This document shows positions 43,083 through 54,345 of a stretch of 64,000 nucleotides of DNA, piece by piece. The stretch's first letter is position 1; every line of letters starts with the position of its first letter. Where the stretch lies: contig NC_080672.1 in NCBI RefSeq assembly GCF_030247195.1, positions 349,616,413 to 349,680,412 on the forward strand, read 5' to 3'. The stretch is from Topomyia yanbarensis. Lineage: Eukaryota; Arthropoda; Insecta; Diptera; Culicidae. A model generated the notes under the pieces. It was not told the DNA's origin and did not search any database. It saw only the letters and a list, made by a program, of their open reading frames with translations. The position numbers and the translations under genes were made by a program.

Positions 43083-44427
43083 GGTTTGAACCACCACTTG
43101 GTGTTTGGTAGGAAGGAAGAGGAAATGTGGTCTGCTATCAACAACAACCGTGCTGACTGGCAGCAGTTGGAATATGTGGTTTAGTTTATGAAGAGGACAT
43201 AGCAGAGCAGGATTACAGCAGCAAGTGGTGGTCTACACATCCTGTTTCTCGGTATTCCGTTAGTGGTCGAACCAAACTCCATGTAGGGTGGTATAAAACT
43301 TTTGTCAGCTTTTTTGTTGTTGTCACTATGTCACACTGTGGAAAGAGTAGGGCCAAACTGTCGTATACCCGATAACCGGAACACCCGCCTATAACTTTAA
43401 ACCTGGCGTCAACTTTAAACTAGAAATTAACATCGAAAGACCGCGTCCTTGGATTTGTCATCGATAACCTTGATGTTCATTATGTATGTTAAATTGTGGC
43501 TCAACAATCACTTAGCTCACTAATCACTTAACTACATGACATGACCATATTTCATACTACGGCCCCAAGCGGCTTGTGATAGATTAACTAATTTCTGTCT
43601 TTATCCAATTCACCACAAACTTTTCTCGTCAGCCCAGTTCATTGTTGGCGTACGATCCTATTTTCAGAACGTTCACTCTTCCGGTCGTCCACCGCTCAAA
43701 CACACAACCCTTGTGTATGTGTGCACGTTCGTTTTGTAGCATGAAAATGAAATTCAAGTAGCTCATTATGAATGGATAATTAATATTTTATTCTCGTAAT
43801 CAAAATGGTTGTGCGCACGTTAGCCCTAGGGGAGAGAAGACCTATGTCAGATTCTCTCTTTTTTACCTCTTACCGAAGAGGGTTCTCAGCAATGGAAAAC
43901 TTTTCGCCAAGGATGATAATATTAAACGATTAGATCCCGACGATATGACGCAATCCGGAAGGTTGATTAAAGAGGGAAAGTTTATATCATATGTATAAGG
44001 GGGAAGGACAGAGGTGTTTGATCAAACTGCGCCTAGCTAAATGGATTAATACCCCTAAATTAGATTCGTTTACAACTCACTAACAGCCAATCCATTGATG
44101 CCGAGCCGACGATTGTTGCGCTGTAGTTATTGATAAGAGCGTGTGTGCGGTTGAAATCCAATCAAAATTTGCTGGCTTTCGGAAAGCTTCACTTTCGACT
44201 ATATCAAAACCAGTTTATATTTGTTTGCGCTTCTCCACATCAACCAAACCGAAGCCACCCGAAGCGCTCGAGTGGAAACCAACAATATAATAACTGCAAG
44301 CAATTGATCCCGGGAGCTTCGTATCTATGGTGGTTTATTTTTTGATTGAACAGAGATTATGGTATTTGAAGAGTTATTATATTTTTGTGTGTTTTCGATG
44401 CGCGGTTCGGTGAGTGGTGCATGATTC
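42526..44427. other. Unassigned region with a CT microsatellite
   Basis: A pure CT run of about 22 units at 43038-43081. The flanks include a GC-richer segment (42.7-43.3 kb) and AT-rich sequence. There is no recognisable gene. A good 3' splice-site-like sequence (TTTATTTTTTGATTGAACAG) ends at 44352, upstream of the candidate microprotein. Confidence 0.35.
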
Positions 44428-44562
44428 ATGCTTTCATGGGTAACATATAAACAAGTTATTATAGCTGCTATCGGTGGTTTAGTGGGCGCTGTGGCTGGCT
44501 TAAATGCGATTGTTGAATCAATTACCAACACTCGAGTATTGGCAGGATATCATGCTCTGTGA
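44428..44562 (+). CDS. Candidate 44-aa single-pass membrane microprotein
   Basis: A short ATG-to-TGA frame encoding 44 residues: MLSW followed by a polar YKQ segment, then a clean hydrophobic helix at about 10-29 carrying a glycine zipper (G16, G20, G24 in IGGLVGAVAGLNAI), then the polar tail ESITNTRVLAGYHAL. This layout fits small inner-membrane or mitochondrial microproteins, though I recognise no named family. It lies outside the identified repeats. A splice-acceptor-like sequence ends at 44352, 75 bases upstream, which would allow a terminal exon. No AATAAA is evident shortly downstream and the start context (GATTCATGC) is only fair. The frame is too short to exclude chance; homology in other mosquitoes would decide. 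Confidence 0.35.
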   Translation: MLSWVTYKQVIIAAIGGLVGAVAGLNAIVESITNTRVLAGYHAL

Positions 44563-44946
44563 TAATGCATAAATTATGTAGGGTTAGGGCCAGCCAGTTT
44601 TATTTTTTTCCGAATCTGATGGTACCGGGGTATGCTTGCAGGTTGTATTTTCGAGCATCAATCAGAAAGTAAATAGCATCATTACTCATGTAACTGGCTA
44701 CAGCATGCTTGGCATTTCAAGTCTAAGTAATTGTTACAGTATGAACCCAATCCAATCAATCTGGATATTGATTTGTTTTAAATTACCTCTCTAGATTCCT
44801 GATAGCTATGGAAAGTATCTTTGGGCACTTTGAAGATTCCAGACGTATCTGGGAATCTAACCTTACTTTTTATATTTAAATTTCTTCGAATTATTTCCTT
44901 TCAAATCATCTGTTTCATACACATGACATATTCCGGGGATAGATGT
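44563..44946. other. Unassigned spacer
   Basis: AT-rich; nothing recognised. Confidence 0.3.
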
Positions 44947-46850
44947 TCAATTTTTGGCATTTTTTTTTGTTTCAACAGCTAAAACAGGTTTATATTTCCA
45001 GTGCGTCTCATCAGTAACTACCACCATCTTGAGGCCAGTTAGAAGCTGAGGAATTCCACGAAGATCCGTCCGAAAATCTTTAAAATCGTGACCGACCATC
45101 TTAGATTCCAATGAAACTTTACACGTTTCACCGCCATGCAAGACTAAATATTTTCCACAGGTAATAAGATTATTTTGACTCAAGAGCAACTTTTCAAAAG
45201 GGCGTAAACGTCCCCACGGGTATGAATTTCAATTTTTTTTGTTCGATTACTGTATTTTATGCAGCAAAACTATCTGAGAACGAGTTACAGGGAATGAACA
45301 CTTCTGTCTAAAAAAATATACACTGAAAAAAATGTTGTCATTTTTCAAAAAAAAACAAAAATTTATGATAATAATTTAAATTGCGAAAAAACCCATTTTT
45401 TTAAATTTTTTATATTTTGTTACCAAAAATCTAAAGAGAAAAGAAACATTTTGAATGTGATTGCATGATGGAGAAAAAATCGGTAAAAAAGTTTTCCTAA
45501 CAATAACTTCGTACATGTTTTTAAATTTCATACTAGACATACAAAATTGTAATTCTATTACAGAATATAATTCTAAGCACCATTTAAAATCAAAATGCAT
45601 TTAACAAAAATCTTCAAAAATGCGAAAGTTACATGAAAACAACCAACATATGATTCAGCTATAAACTATTATTCAACAGACCCTATGGTTGAAATATATT
45701 TTGGTTGCTTTCATGTAACTTTCAAATGGTTTACAATATCGCCTTGATGTCAAAGAGAAAGTTGCATGAAAGTTTACGGGCCTTTTGAAAAACCTATTAT
45801 TGTTGATGGAGAAACGCGACTAACTTATGAAAAGGTCGTAATAAAACAAAATAATTGTGTTGTTAAAACAAAAGTTAAAGAATCTCGAGAACTACTACAT
45901 TTTAGAAATTTTTTGTTGAGAGCATTTCGATTTAAAATGGCGTTCAGAATCATATTCAAAAAGAAAATTGTATTTTTGACTGCAAATAGTAAGAATTATA
46001 AAAAAATAAAAAAAAGTTGTTGTTAGGAAAACTTTTTTATTGAAAGCTTCTCCATGATCCAAAAAGGTTGCTTTTACGTCATTAAAACGATAAACATTAA
46101 ATTTTTGACATTTTTTGATGGGGTAACGCTAATAACTTTTAAAAAGAGCCTAATTACACGAATTAATTGTTTTTGAAGTAGCAAAATTTGAAATATCTCG
46201 AAAACTATCGCATTTTTGAAGATTTTTGTTAAATGCATTTTGATTTTAAATGGTGTTTAGAATTATATTCTGTAATAAAATTACAATTTTGTATGTCAAT
46301 TAATATGAAATTTAAAAACATGTACGAAGTTATTGTTAGAAAACTTTTTTACCGATTTTTTCTCCATCATGCAATCACAATCAAAATGTTTCTTTTCTCT
46401 TTAGGTTTTTGCTAACAAAATATAAAAAAATGGGTTTTTTCGCAATTTAAATTTTTATCATAAATTTTTGTTTTTTTGAAAAATGACACAAATTTTTTTT
46501 CAGTGTATATTTTTTTCAGACAGAAGTATTCATTCCCTGTAACTTGTTCTCAGATAGTTTTGCTGTATAAAATACAGTAATCGAACAAAAAAAAAATTGA
46601 AATTCATGCACGTAGAAACGTTTACGCCCTTTTGAAAAATTACTCTTGTATCAAAATATTCCAATTGCCAGAGAATATCATGGAGATTCATACAGCGAAC
46701 ACACCTGCAAAGTTTCGTTCGAATCGACGATGGTCATATTTTGCGGTCGGCCGGTTTCTCATGGAATCCCTCAGCTCTGGTTTGCTGATGAGAAAGCCAA
46801 ATCAAACGCTTCTCTTTTGGCTCGAGAACCAAAAATTACTTAATGCCAAA
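44947..46850. mobile_element. Foldback-like element, copy 2
   Basis: The left arm (about 44960-45623) is the reverse complement of 46208-46845. The inner part of the right side (45705-46207) has no left partner, because the left arm jumps straight to the centre (45624-45704). The centre matches that of copy 1 in reverse orientation. Copy 1 kept both inner arms but only the right outer arm; copy 2 kept both outer arms but only the right inner arm. The outer arm carries coding-like sequence on both sides: YLVLHGGETCKVSLESKMV and GIPQLLTGLKMVVVTDETHW (minus, 44.95-45.18 kb), paralleled by HTCKVSFESTM and GIPQLWFADEKAK (plus, about 46.70-46.80 kb). I do not recognise this protein. No transposase motif is visible. 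Confidence 0.78.
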
Positions 46851-46970
46851 TCGGAAACGGTTGGTTTGAACCAATTTTATGCATGAATACTTGCCTCCCG
46901 AGACATCATTCGGGGCCAACCAGTTGTCTTAGATGTTTACGCAAGTTGTGACTGTTTTGATTTAGAGGTC
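46851..46970. other. Short spacer
   Basis: Nothing recognised. The left TTAA-like site (TTTA) of the next element begins at 46971. Confidence 0.3.
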
Positions 46971-46974
46971 GTCT

Positions 46975-47629
46975 ACTTTCGAGGCTCGAAATTAAGCTGT
47001 TTTTAGGAAATCAATTGCACAGTAACTACTGAATTGATTTTCAATCATTTTTTATTTCGAAGCTGTATGTTTTGACTTTCATATTTTAATTTTGAAGACC
47101 AAAACAAACATTGGCGGCCTTGAAATGTGAATGATCATATTTAATCTGAAGCTATTGGTATTGGTCCGACGTCATCATTCACTTTAAATTTTATTATTCA
47201 GTAGACATATCTTTATACAAGTAAGATTTGCAAAATAATGGTGTTTCATTTTTATATTCTCTGATATGTCAAAAATAACGAAAAATTTAAATGCATAAAT
47301 TTTACAATAGGCGAAATTAAAAAAAATCTGTCTCGGAGAAACTTCGCCAACGTAAATATGATTATGAAAAATAGCAATTTGCTGATTACAGATTACCCAA
47401 CTGGCCACAGCATTTCTTAAGCGGGACTCAGTTTTAAGTTGCAGTTTTAACATCAATATAATCAATGACGCTTCAACGTTGCACATGTTTTTTTGGTCTT
47501 CAAAATTAAAGTTTAAATATAAAATCGCGGGGCTTCCTAATAAAAAAAAATCAAATTCTATTCGGTAGATACTTTGCAATTTATTCTCCAAAACAGCTCC
47601 ATTTCGGGCCTCGAGAGTGGAGGACTCCC
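46975..47629. mobile_element. TTAA-type non-autonomous element A with long TIRs
   Basis: A 655-bp element whose ends are diverged inverted repeats of about 150 bp: CTTTCGAGGCTCGAAATTAA on the left against CTCTCGAGGCCCGAAATGGA read inward from the right, continuing to AATTTTGAAGACCAAAA. It is flanked by TTTA (46971-46974, probably a mutated TTAA) and TTAA (47630-47633). TTAA targets are typical of piggyBac-type elements. No transposase is present. Confidence 0.7.
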
Positions 47630-47842
47630 TTAAGTATTTACTATGTCATATTTAAGAAAGTCATGGGTAGCTTTCCAACATCGTCTCATCAGAATCCGAC
47701 ACTAACTTAGAGCCGGAATAATTTAGCAATTATTTGCCGCTATATTCAAGACGGCTAATCAAACGTGAGGCAGTGATATTACTGTTTGCCAAATTATTCT
47801 CCTTAGGAATAAATATAGCATAGCACTTATCGCATTGACCTG

Positions 47843-48549
47843 TTAAGGGGTTCCTCTTATATAATTGTGGCATAAAGTACCCAATGTTTAATTTTTTTTT
47901 TTTTTTGAAGCAGTAAAATGACTTGGGCATGTGCGCTATTCTGCAAAATGTTTATTAAGGTTTCATCTATAAAATAAAAATTTTCGAGTGTAAGGTGTCA
48001 AAAATGGCATCCAAAATGGCGGCTTCCTCGGCACAAGATTTTTCGAATCTGCGGGCATTCTCATTTTTGTACCATTCAACCAATCAACTACGAGTTTTGC
48101 CCGCCTAAAAAAAGACATCATTCTCGGGCGCTGTAACCTACAAATTCGCAATATTTGGATCATTAACGATTTTTTATAGCTGGCCAAAGTGGAAAAATCA
48201 TGCGAAAAAACTTACTTTAACATACTTTATTTTCAAGTGGCCGCCATTTTGTTTCTATACCGAATTTTTTCATGTTTTTTTGGTTGGGGCGCCTCTACGA
48301 ACTGTAATCTTCAAGATCGTTTTGGTTTGCTGTTGGTAGACGACGAATTTCGATTTCGGTATCGTGACCTCAGAAGAGGTCGGTTTTCAAAACACCTTTT
48401 GCTGGAGCCGCCATTTCGGACACCATTTTTGACGCCTCGCACTCGAAAATTTTTATTTTATAGATGAATGAAATATTTTATTTTATAGATTAAAGAAATA
48501 TCAAACATTAGGTACTTTTTGCACAATTATATAGGGGGACCCCCTTAAA
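47843..48549. mobile_element. TTAA-type non-autonomous element B with long TIRs
   Basis: An element of 699 bp between TTAA at 47843-47846 and 48546-48549. The inverted ends run about 180 bp: GGGGTTCCTCTTATATAATT on the left against GGGGGTCCCCCTATATAATT on the right. Both continue through CTATAAAATAAAAATTTTCG and TCAAAAATGG to an ATGGCGGCT block. The interior is non-coding. It sits 210 bp from element A, and the two have different TIR sequences but share the G-rich start and TTAA target. Confidence 0.82.
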
Positions 48550-48699
48550 TGATATATTAGCAACGGGTTTGAATTAATGAGCGCTGAACACTTACCACCT
48601 TTCATTTATCGACGTTGACTTTGCGTGTCGTTTATCAAGCACAAATATTCAATATTGACTGTCAATTTTTAACACAGCAGTGTCAAGTCATGAGGCAAT

Positions 48700-48950
48700 T
48701 GGACGAAATATTTTCAGTTAATCAGCGTATACTAGTTTTCCAAATTAGATGGGAGAGCACAGATAGTTGACGAATAAGAGAAAGATAAGTGGCTCTAGGA
48801 GACTTCCTTGAGGTACACCGGTTGGTTCAGATAATCAACGTAGAGTAGTTTTTCAAACCTGATGAGGGTGAAGAGATCGTTAATGAACAAGAGAAAAAAT
48901 AAATGCTTCTAAGTGACTTTCTTGAGAGACACGGTTTGGCGTTTCAAATA
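48700..48950 (-). pseudogene. Antisense RT fragment with the palm segment tandemly duplicated
   Basis: Two units with a 113-base period (48717-48820 and 48830-48935). On the minus strand each runs from a GVPQGS-like B motif to a YADD-like C motif. The inner unit gives TGVPQGSLLEPLIFLLFVN and then YAD.LKIFR; the outer unit gives a more altered version ending YVDYL. The motif spacing resembles CR1/Kiri-like RT (compare SGIPQGSHLGPLMFLIYFND at about 12290). Several stops are present; it is inactive. Confidence 0.6.
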
Positions 48951-49249
48951 CGCTTAAGCATGTGGCCGCAATTTTAACGAATGCAGATCGTTCGGAGAGA
49001 TAGAATTTAGGCCATTTAGTTAGCAACGAAGGAAATCATAGTCGCTTGCGGTTTAATTATGGAAATATTGTAGAATATCTTGTCGAATACTTTCGCGAAA
49101 TGAATTTGTGTACATCATCAAATTCAATGTGGTTGAGCCTTTTTTTACAAATCCCTTCCACCACTCGTTCTCTACCCTAGGTTGAGGGGTTTGAGGGTAT
49201 TGCAAACATCATCAAGCATATTTGTGCATCAGTTTTAAAGAACCTCTGA

Positions 49250-50290
49250 CAGACAATTGCTTTGAGCTAATTATTGCATTACGCCTCGGCAGTGGTGAAT
49301 CGAGGAGACCGAGAGGGCTTATGTTTATGTTTTGTGTTTTTTCATACTTTCAAATCAAAAGCCCCCTTGATATCCAAGAAAACTGATGCCATCTGCTTTT
49401 TGTTATTATAGGCCAATTGGATTTCTATAGAGAGCAACGCAAGGCAATCTTTCGTCGCTTTGCCTTTGCGGAGGCCAAATTGTGTATCTGACAGTAGGTC
49501 ATTTACGTCGTCCTATTTATTAAGGCGGCATTGGATCGTTTTCTTGAACAGCTTCCGGATATGAGAAAGCATTGCAATTGGTCGATGCGAGTTGTGACCG
49601 GAGGTTGGTTTTCCTGGTTTTAAAATAGCGATTACATTCACTTGCCTCCAGCCCTGAGGGGCAATGTTACCCCCATGGAACTTGTTATATACATTCAGCG
49701 AGCGCCTTTTGCAGTGTGTGGCAGATTCTTCAATAAGTTGGATTTCTGTTCTAACCTCAAGGCGTTATTGTGGCATGAATGATAAGAGAGCAAATGAGAA
49801 CCCCACCATCGAAAACGGAGTTTCGTTCGCGATATCGTGGGGGACGCGGAATATCCAACGATTTGAATATTCAACGCTCTCATTGATATTGTTTCGGTTG
49901 CGCATACTTTACTCCGAACAGCGCTCATCCATGTTTCTTTCTTGAACCCGTAGACGAACCGGCGCCAATGGCTGCGTTTTTTGGCTTTCATCAGACTCTT
50001 CATTCGCGATTCTAACGTCGCGTATTGTCGATAGCTAGCGGGCCGTCCCGTCGTTCGGGATGGCCTTGTACGCAGTGGACTTTTCGGCGTACAGGTCGGA
50101 ACACTCTTTGTCTCACCACGGGGTGGGAAACCGTCCGTGCGTATTCGCGTCGAGTACTGGTTTGGTCTGAGCTTGATTCGCGCTATCGAGGATCAAGTCA
50201 GCCAAAAGCCTGTACTCTTCCTCCTTGAGTCGAATAGCACTTTTTAATTCCCATAGGGGTTTTCTCGATCCAGACGAATTTTTTTAGAGT
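49250..50290 (-). pseudogene. LOA-like retrotransposon pol remnant
   Basis: Minus-strand pol following the gag at 50.3-51.0 kb. From about 50280 downward it has an endonuclease C-terminus with an FPTPW..KECSDLYAEKSTAYKAIP-like run in mixed frames (about 50125-50045), then MKSLMKAKKRSHWRRFVYG (50003-49947). After a decayed stretch comes the RT block LLSDTQFGLRKGKATKDCLA (about 49499-49440) and ASVFLDIKGAFD (about 49395-49355), the A motif. No B or C motif can be placed with confidence below this. Frameshifts and stops are frequent. The order gag then EN then RT matches a LOA-clade element of the type known from Aedes. The sequence at 20.1-21.1 kb is a related copy. Confidence 0.68.
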
Positions 50291-50340
50291 AGTTGAGATC
50301 TTTATTAGAAGCTAACCAAGTTTCATATATTGCGAATGCA

Positions 50341-50995
50341 TCACATTTTAAACTTTTCAATAACATTTTGAAGAAATAGATTTTCTGGAGGAGACTTCTG
50401 TTCCCTCAGATTCTTACGCAACGCGAGCCAAACGAGCATGAGGATTATCGCACAGGATAGATTGCGAAGCATTTCTGCATAAGAGCGCTTCGAGCGTTTC
50501 GTAAGGGAGCGCGTATGATTGGAGAATATGCGGAGGTCCCCCACAATAAATACACTTTTCAATATCTTTGCTGCAAGTGTCATCCTCATGCGCTCCACTG
50601 CATTTGCCGCACCGCTTCTTATTGCCACAATAAGTGGCTGTGTAACCCAACCTTTTGCCATTGCTGCAGATCATTGTCTGTGGTACAAAAATGCAAACCG
50701 GTAGACAAACTATGTCAGTATAGTTGGGAAGAAAAAACCCCGCAAAGGCCACCTGAAGCGAGCCTGACCTAGAGTAGGTAGTCTTACCTCCCCCTCTCGA
50801 ATTTTGTAGAATACAATTGCTTGTAATCCAAGATCTTAATCTGTTCAAGTGAGGGGTTAACAGATCTTTGCAGTTCAGACCCCATTCATTTACCACTCCG
50901 TCAATTTCTACGGTCATAGCTGGTACGTACACTTTAAACTTCCGCGTAAAGCGCTCATAGCAAGCAATCTTGTTTGCCTGTCGGAGATCATTCAC
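50341..50995 (-). pseudogene. LOA-like gag (ORF1) remnant with zinc knuckles
   Basis: A minus-strand ORF1 fragment, open for 193 codons from 50995. The N-terminal half contains KVYVPAMTVEIDGVVNEWGL and LNCKDLLTP, typical of the gag domain that precedes the knuckles in this lineage, and FVPQTMICSNGKRLGYTATY. The zinc knuckles are damaged: the first lost a Cys (CSNG for CSNC), the second is intact (CGKCSGAHEDDTC), and the third reads CIYCGGPPH without its final Cys. A frameshift near 50520 moves the tail (TKRSKRSYAEMLRN) to another frame. The protein would bind element RNA; this copy is dead. Confidence 0.7.
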
Positions 50996-50999
50996 TATA

Positions 51000-52490
51000 G
51001 CACGTATCTTGTTTATCCGAACACGTGGGTTCTGAGTTACAGTCGGGGACGCAATATTATAAACTTATCAACGACTTTTTGTGTGTTATATTTCATATTG
51101 AAAAAAAAAGATGATGAAAAATACCCTTTATGACTCGTTCAAATTAGCAAGCATCAGGCAGGATGAGACGGATCAGCTTCCAACGAAGAAAGCACCGCAT
51201 GTGCTACGTTGGATGAACATTACCATGTCACATCATCATGCCACAGAAAGTAAAGCACTTCCGATAAAAACCATTTTCCAGGTAAGTCCTTCGTCATGTA
51301 CAATATTTCGTGGCAAACGAGAAAGTTTGTGCGCTCGGTGAAATTGAAGTCTATGGTGACGTGGCAGGGAGCGCCCATAAACAATACTTCTAGCGTAGAA
51401 GTTTTTTGGTCCAGCAATGTACAACGGAATACAAAGCTGCTTTACAAACATGATTCTAAAAACAGATTTCGCCAGTTTGCAACTAAAAAGACGAACTTTA
51501 TAGCGCCACCCTCTTGCCGGAATGCAAAGTTAACAGATTGTATCTGGCAAACTGCCGTATGTACTCTTGAGTGTAGCCATCTCTCTCTCGGACAGTGCCG
51601 GTGCCGGTGGTTGTCCTGCCGTGCTACGGTAGATTGGTGATGAATTTTAAAACACAAAACTGACGAAAGGAAAATACCATGAGCGACGACAATTTTTGGT
51701 ACGGTGCTCGTTCCGAAACACAATGCACCACCACCACCACCATCGTTGCACTGAACACTTGTGTTCTTACCTTTTATGTAGCGAGGATTCGCTATATATT
51801 CGGTTGAAAATTCGTTCGGAGAAATTAGGTTGTTTCTAGTAGATCCTGAAGAAGAAAGAGGATGTTTCGTTTTCATTTAATGAGAATAGACTAAAGCGCA
51901 GATTTCAGGTTTCGACTTATGTAGAACCGATTGAATAGCAGGCAATGCTTTTCAATATTGCTTTTCTCAACGAGGACTTCGAGGAAAAATCTAGAGAAAT
52001 TTTAGAATAGGACGTAAGTAACAATGAGATATTCTCTTTGGAGTCTTTCTCTTCTGTTCATTACTGGGTCGTTTCAACATTTAGTACTCAACTCTGCATA
52101 ATATTCTAGTAATAACCATCAGTTTTCGATGTGTACCGGTAAATTAGAGCAAAGTATTATGGTGACATCGTAATAATCGAAAGAGAAAGTAAACAAAGAG
52201 CTCTAAATGTTACTCACGTCCTATTCTGAATTTTCTCCAGAAGTAATCTTCTTTCTTGAGCAGGGAGTACTCCTGTGTATTCTCGTGCAATATATTGGCA
52301 TTCTAGTAACATAGTATGGAATATGAACTCGTAATGTTTTGCATTTAGAAGCATTATTACGAAACGTTATAATAGAATAACAATTTGATCATTGCAAAGG
52401 ATAGTTATATATAAATTTAAAATAAAAGCCAATATTAACAAAGCGATTTCTCCCAAAAATCTAAATAAAATAACTGTTGTGTGAACGAGT
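51000..52490. other. Unassigned region
   Basis: No recognised gene or repeat. A perfect 5' splice consensus CAG|GTAAGT occurs on the plus strand at 51280 within a 76-codon open frame, and a 144-codon minus frame covers 51442-51876. Neither encodes a domain I know. The CACCAC run at about 51730 explains the Gly-rich part of the minus frame. Confidence 0.3.
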
Positions 52491-54150
52491 GGCCTGTCGT
52501 AATTAATTTACAAAATGAGACACATCACTGCTAGTTGAATTAGGACAAGTTTTTGCTTTACTCCTATAATGTTCCACTTGCTGAATGACAGAGATGGCGA
52601 TACAGAAGAAAAAAAAGTACGCATGGAGAACACGAGCATGAGCACATGCCACCAACTGCGCTTGCCAACAGGGGGATTGTGTCGGTTGGTCGGTCGGTCT
52701 GGACCAGCCGGAAGGGGCACGGACGGAAGGTGAAGTGAGTGAATAATTGCTTAAATAAAGTGTTTCCAGCTTCTCGAAGTGCCACGAAGCGTGCAGCGAG
52801 TAGAGCGAGCCAGCCAGCCAGCCAGAGCATGCCCAGGGCCAGCAGAAGTGAGATGGAAGGCAGCACAAGACAAAATGGCTTGGATTATAGGATGTACGCG
52901 ACCCTCTGTTGGACTAAAATGGGTGTGAAAAGGATTCACTGTTTTGGTGCGGTACTAGGGGCGGAATGTGAAATTTGATACTTAAATCTAGTTTGAATTA
53001 ATTTGCATTCGTTGAGATGAAATGAATATACCCGCATGCAGTTTTGTTGGCTGCGTTTTCGACGACAGAATTTGTTTTAGCGAAATTTATGCGAATCACA
53101 GATTTTACAACGCATTTCTGTACTCGTTTAGGAGGGTTTATGAATAATATCCCAATTAAGTGATGTTATGGTTGTCATAATAATTGGAGCGTTCGTGTTA
53201 ATTTATTACGAGTGGATCTTGTGATAAAATAATGCATCCGTAATAATATTAAAATGTGATAAATTGTGCAAACAAGATCACGGCATTCCGCTCATAACAT
53301 TGCAAACACGATAATACTTTTCATTGCAATTATTTGCCCCTACGAAATCGTATTTCAATTACCCTTTTGTGAAATCAACTTAATTCGGTCTATGGTTTCA
53401 GATTAATCGTCTGGCAGTGTGCTTCCTGCTCGTTAAGACGAATCGTCTCATAAACACCCCAAAGAGAAAAGCTATTCACCCATCAGCGGAAAGTATGCCG
53501 TTAAATTACCCCATCTCGCTGTAGCACGGTGTATACACAGTTGAAGGAGAAATTCAATCAGACAAGAAGCATTTAGAACAAATCACACACTAATCTCTTC
53601 CCGTCAGCTTCAGCGCGCGGTGGTGGTGGCTAAATCCGAAAACCGAATCAAAACATATAAATTAATCCTAATACTTCAACAACGTAGCCGAAACACGTAC
53701 ACGGTTACTCTGTAGTTCCTCTGTGGCTTTGCCTTTTTGCTTGCGCGCTCACTCACAGTCGACGAGTTTGGCTATGGAGCAGAAGACGTGTTCTTTCAGC
53801 AATGGTATAGAGGGCAACAAACATAATTCCACCGTCAGAGCACAGCCTTTATGCAGTGCGTTCTGTTCTTTCATTCACTTCGGGGGTTCGAAGAATGGGT
53901 AATGAAAAGAAAAGACGTGAACGTTTCAGGGGTTTACTCCGAAGGTATGTGCCGTTTTTCGTTCTTGTAGAGGATTTATTCAAATGAATCATTCGCTAGA
54001 TCAGTAGTTTTATATCTAATAAGTTTGAATTGAACCATTGACCTTCATATATGTATAGGAATCGAGCTAGTCAATCAGGTCGTATGTAATGTTTTTTTCT
54101 GTGTTCGGAAATAATTGAAGAATAATTTTTCTGCTTCATCTTAACAATTG
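52491..54150. other. Unassigned region with GC-richer islands
   Basis: The 52500-52980 stretch is GC-richer, repeat-free as far as I can see, and contains AAG|GTGAAG and GAA|GTGAGT donor-like sites at 52730-52740. A non-coding exon is possible. A second GC-richer stretch lies at 53590-53960. Open frames are short and unrecognised. Confidence 0.25.
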
Positions 54151-54154
54151 GTTC

Positions 54155-54345
54155 GAGGAAAATTTGTTATGTTGTTTGGTCCTGCACTGAATATCGTGAA
54201 GCCAGATCACAATTAGTAGATTCTTTACAAGTCCGAGGAAGACCAATCCATGTTCCTGTTAGAGACATCCTGGCGTATCGCGATCCTCTATACATGGAAC
54301 TTATCTATCATTTTCTAAAAACAGCGTCTGTCAAAATTTAATTAA
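54155..54345 (+). pseudogene. I-clade retrotransposon 3' fragment
   Basis: Translation gives VVWSCTEYREARSQLVDSLQ, RGRPIHVPVRDILAYRDPLY and MELIYHFLKTAS. This is the C-terminal end of an I-type pol after RNase H, and is nearly colinear with the minus-strand copy (VWACTEYNSARSRLMDTLRA, RGRPPNVPVRDVLASRDGLY) at 55.97-56.2 kb. Only the terminal 190 bp is recognisable. Confidence 0.72.

Noticed and set aside
51442..51876. 144-codon minus-strand frame as a host gene
   Set aside because: Gly-rich part from a CAC repeat, no domain, no convincing start; kept only as unassigned sequence.
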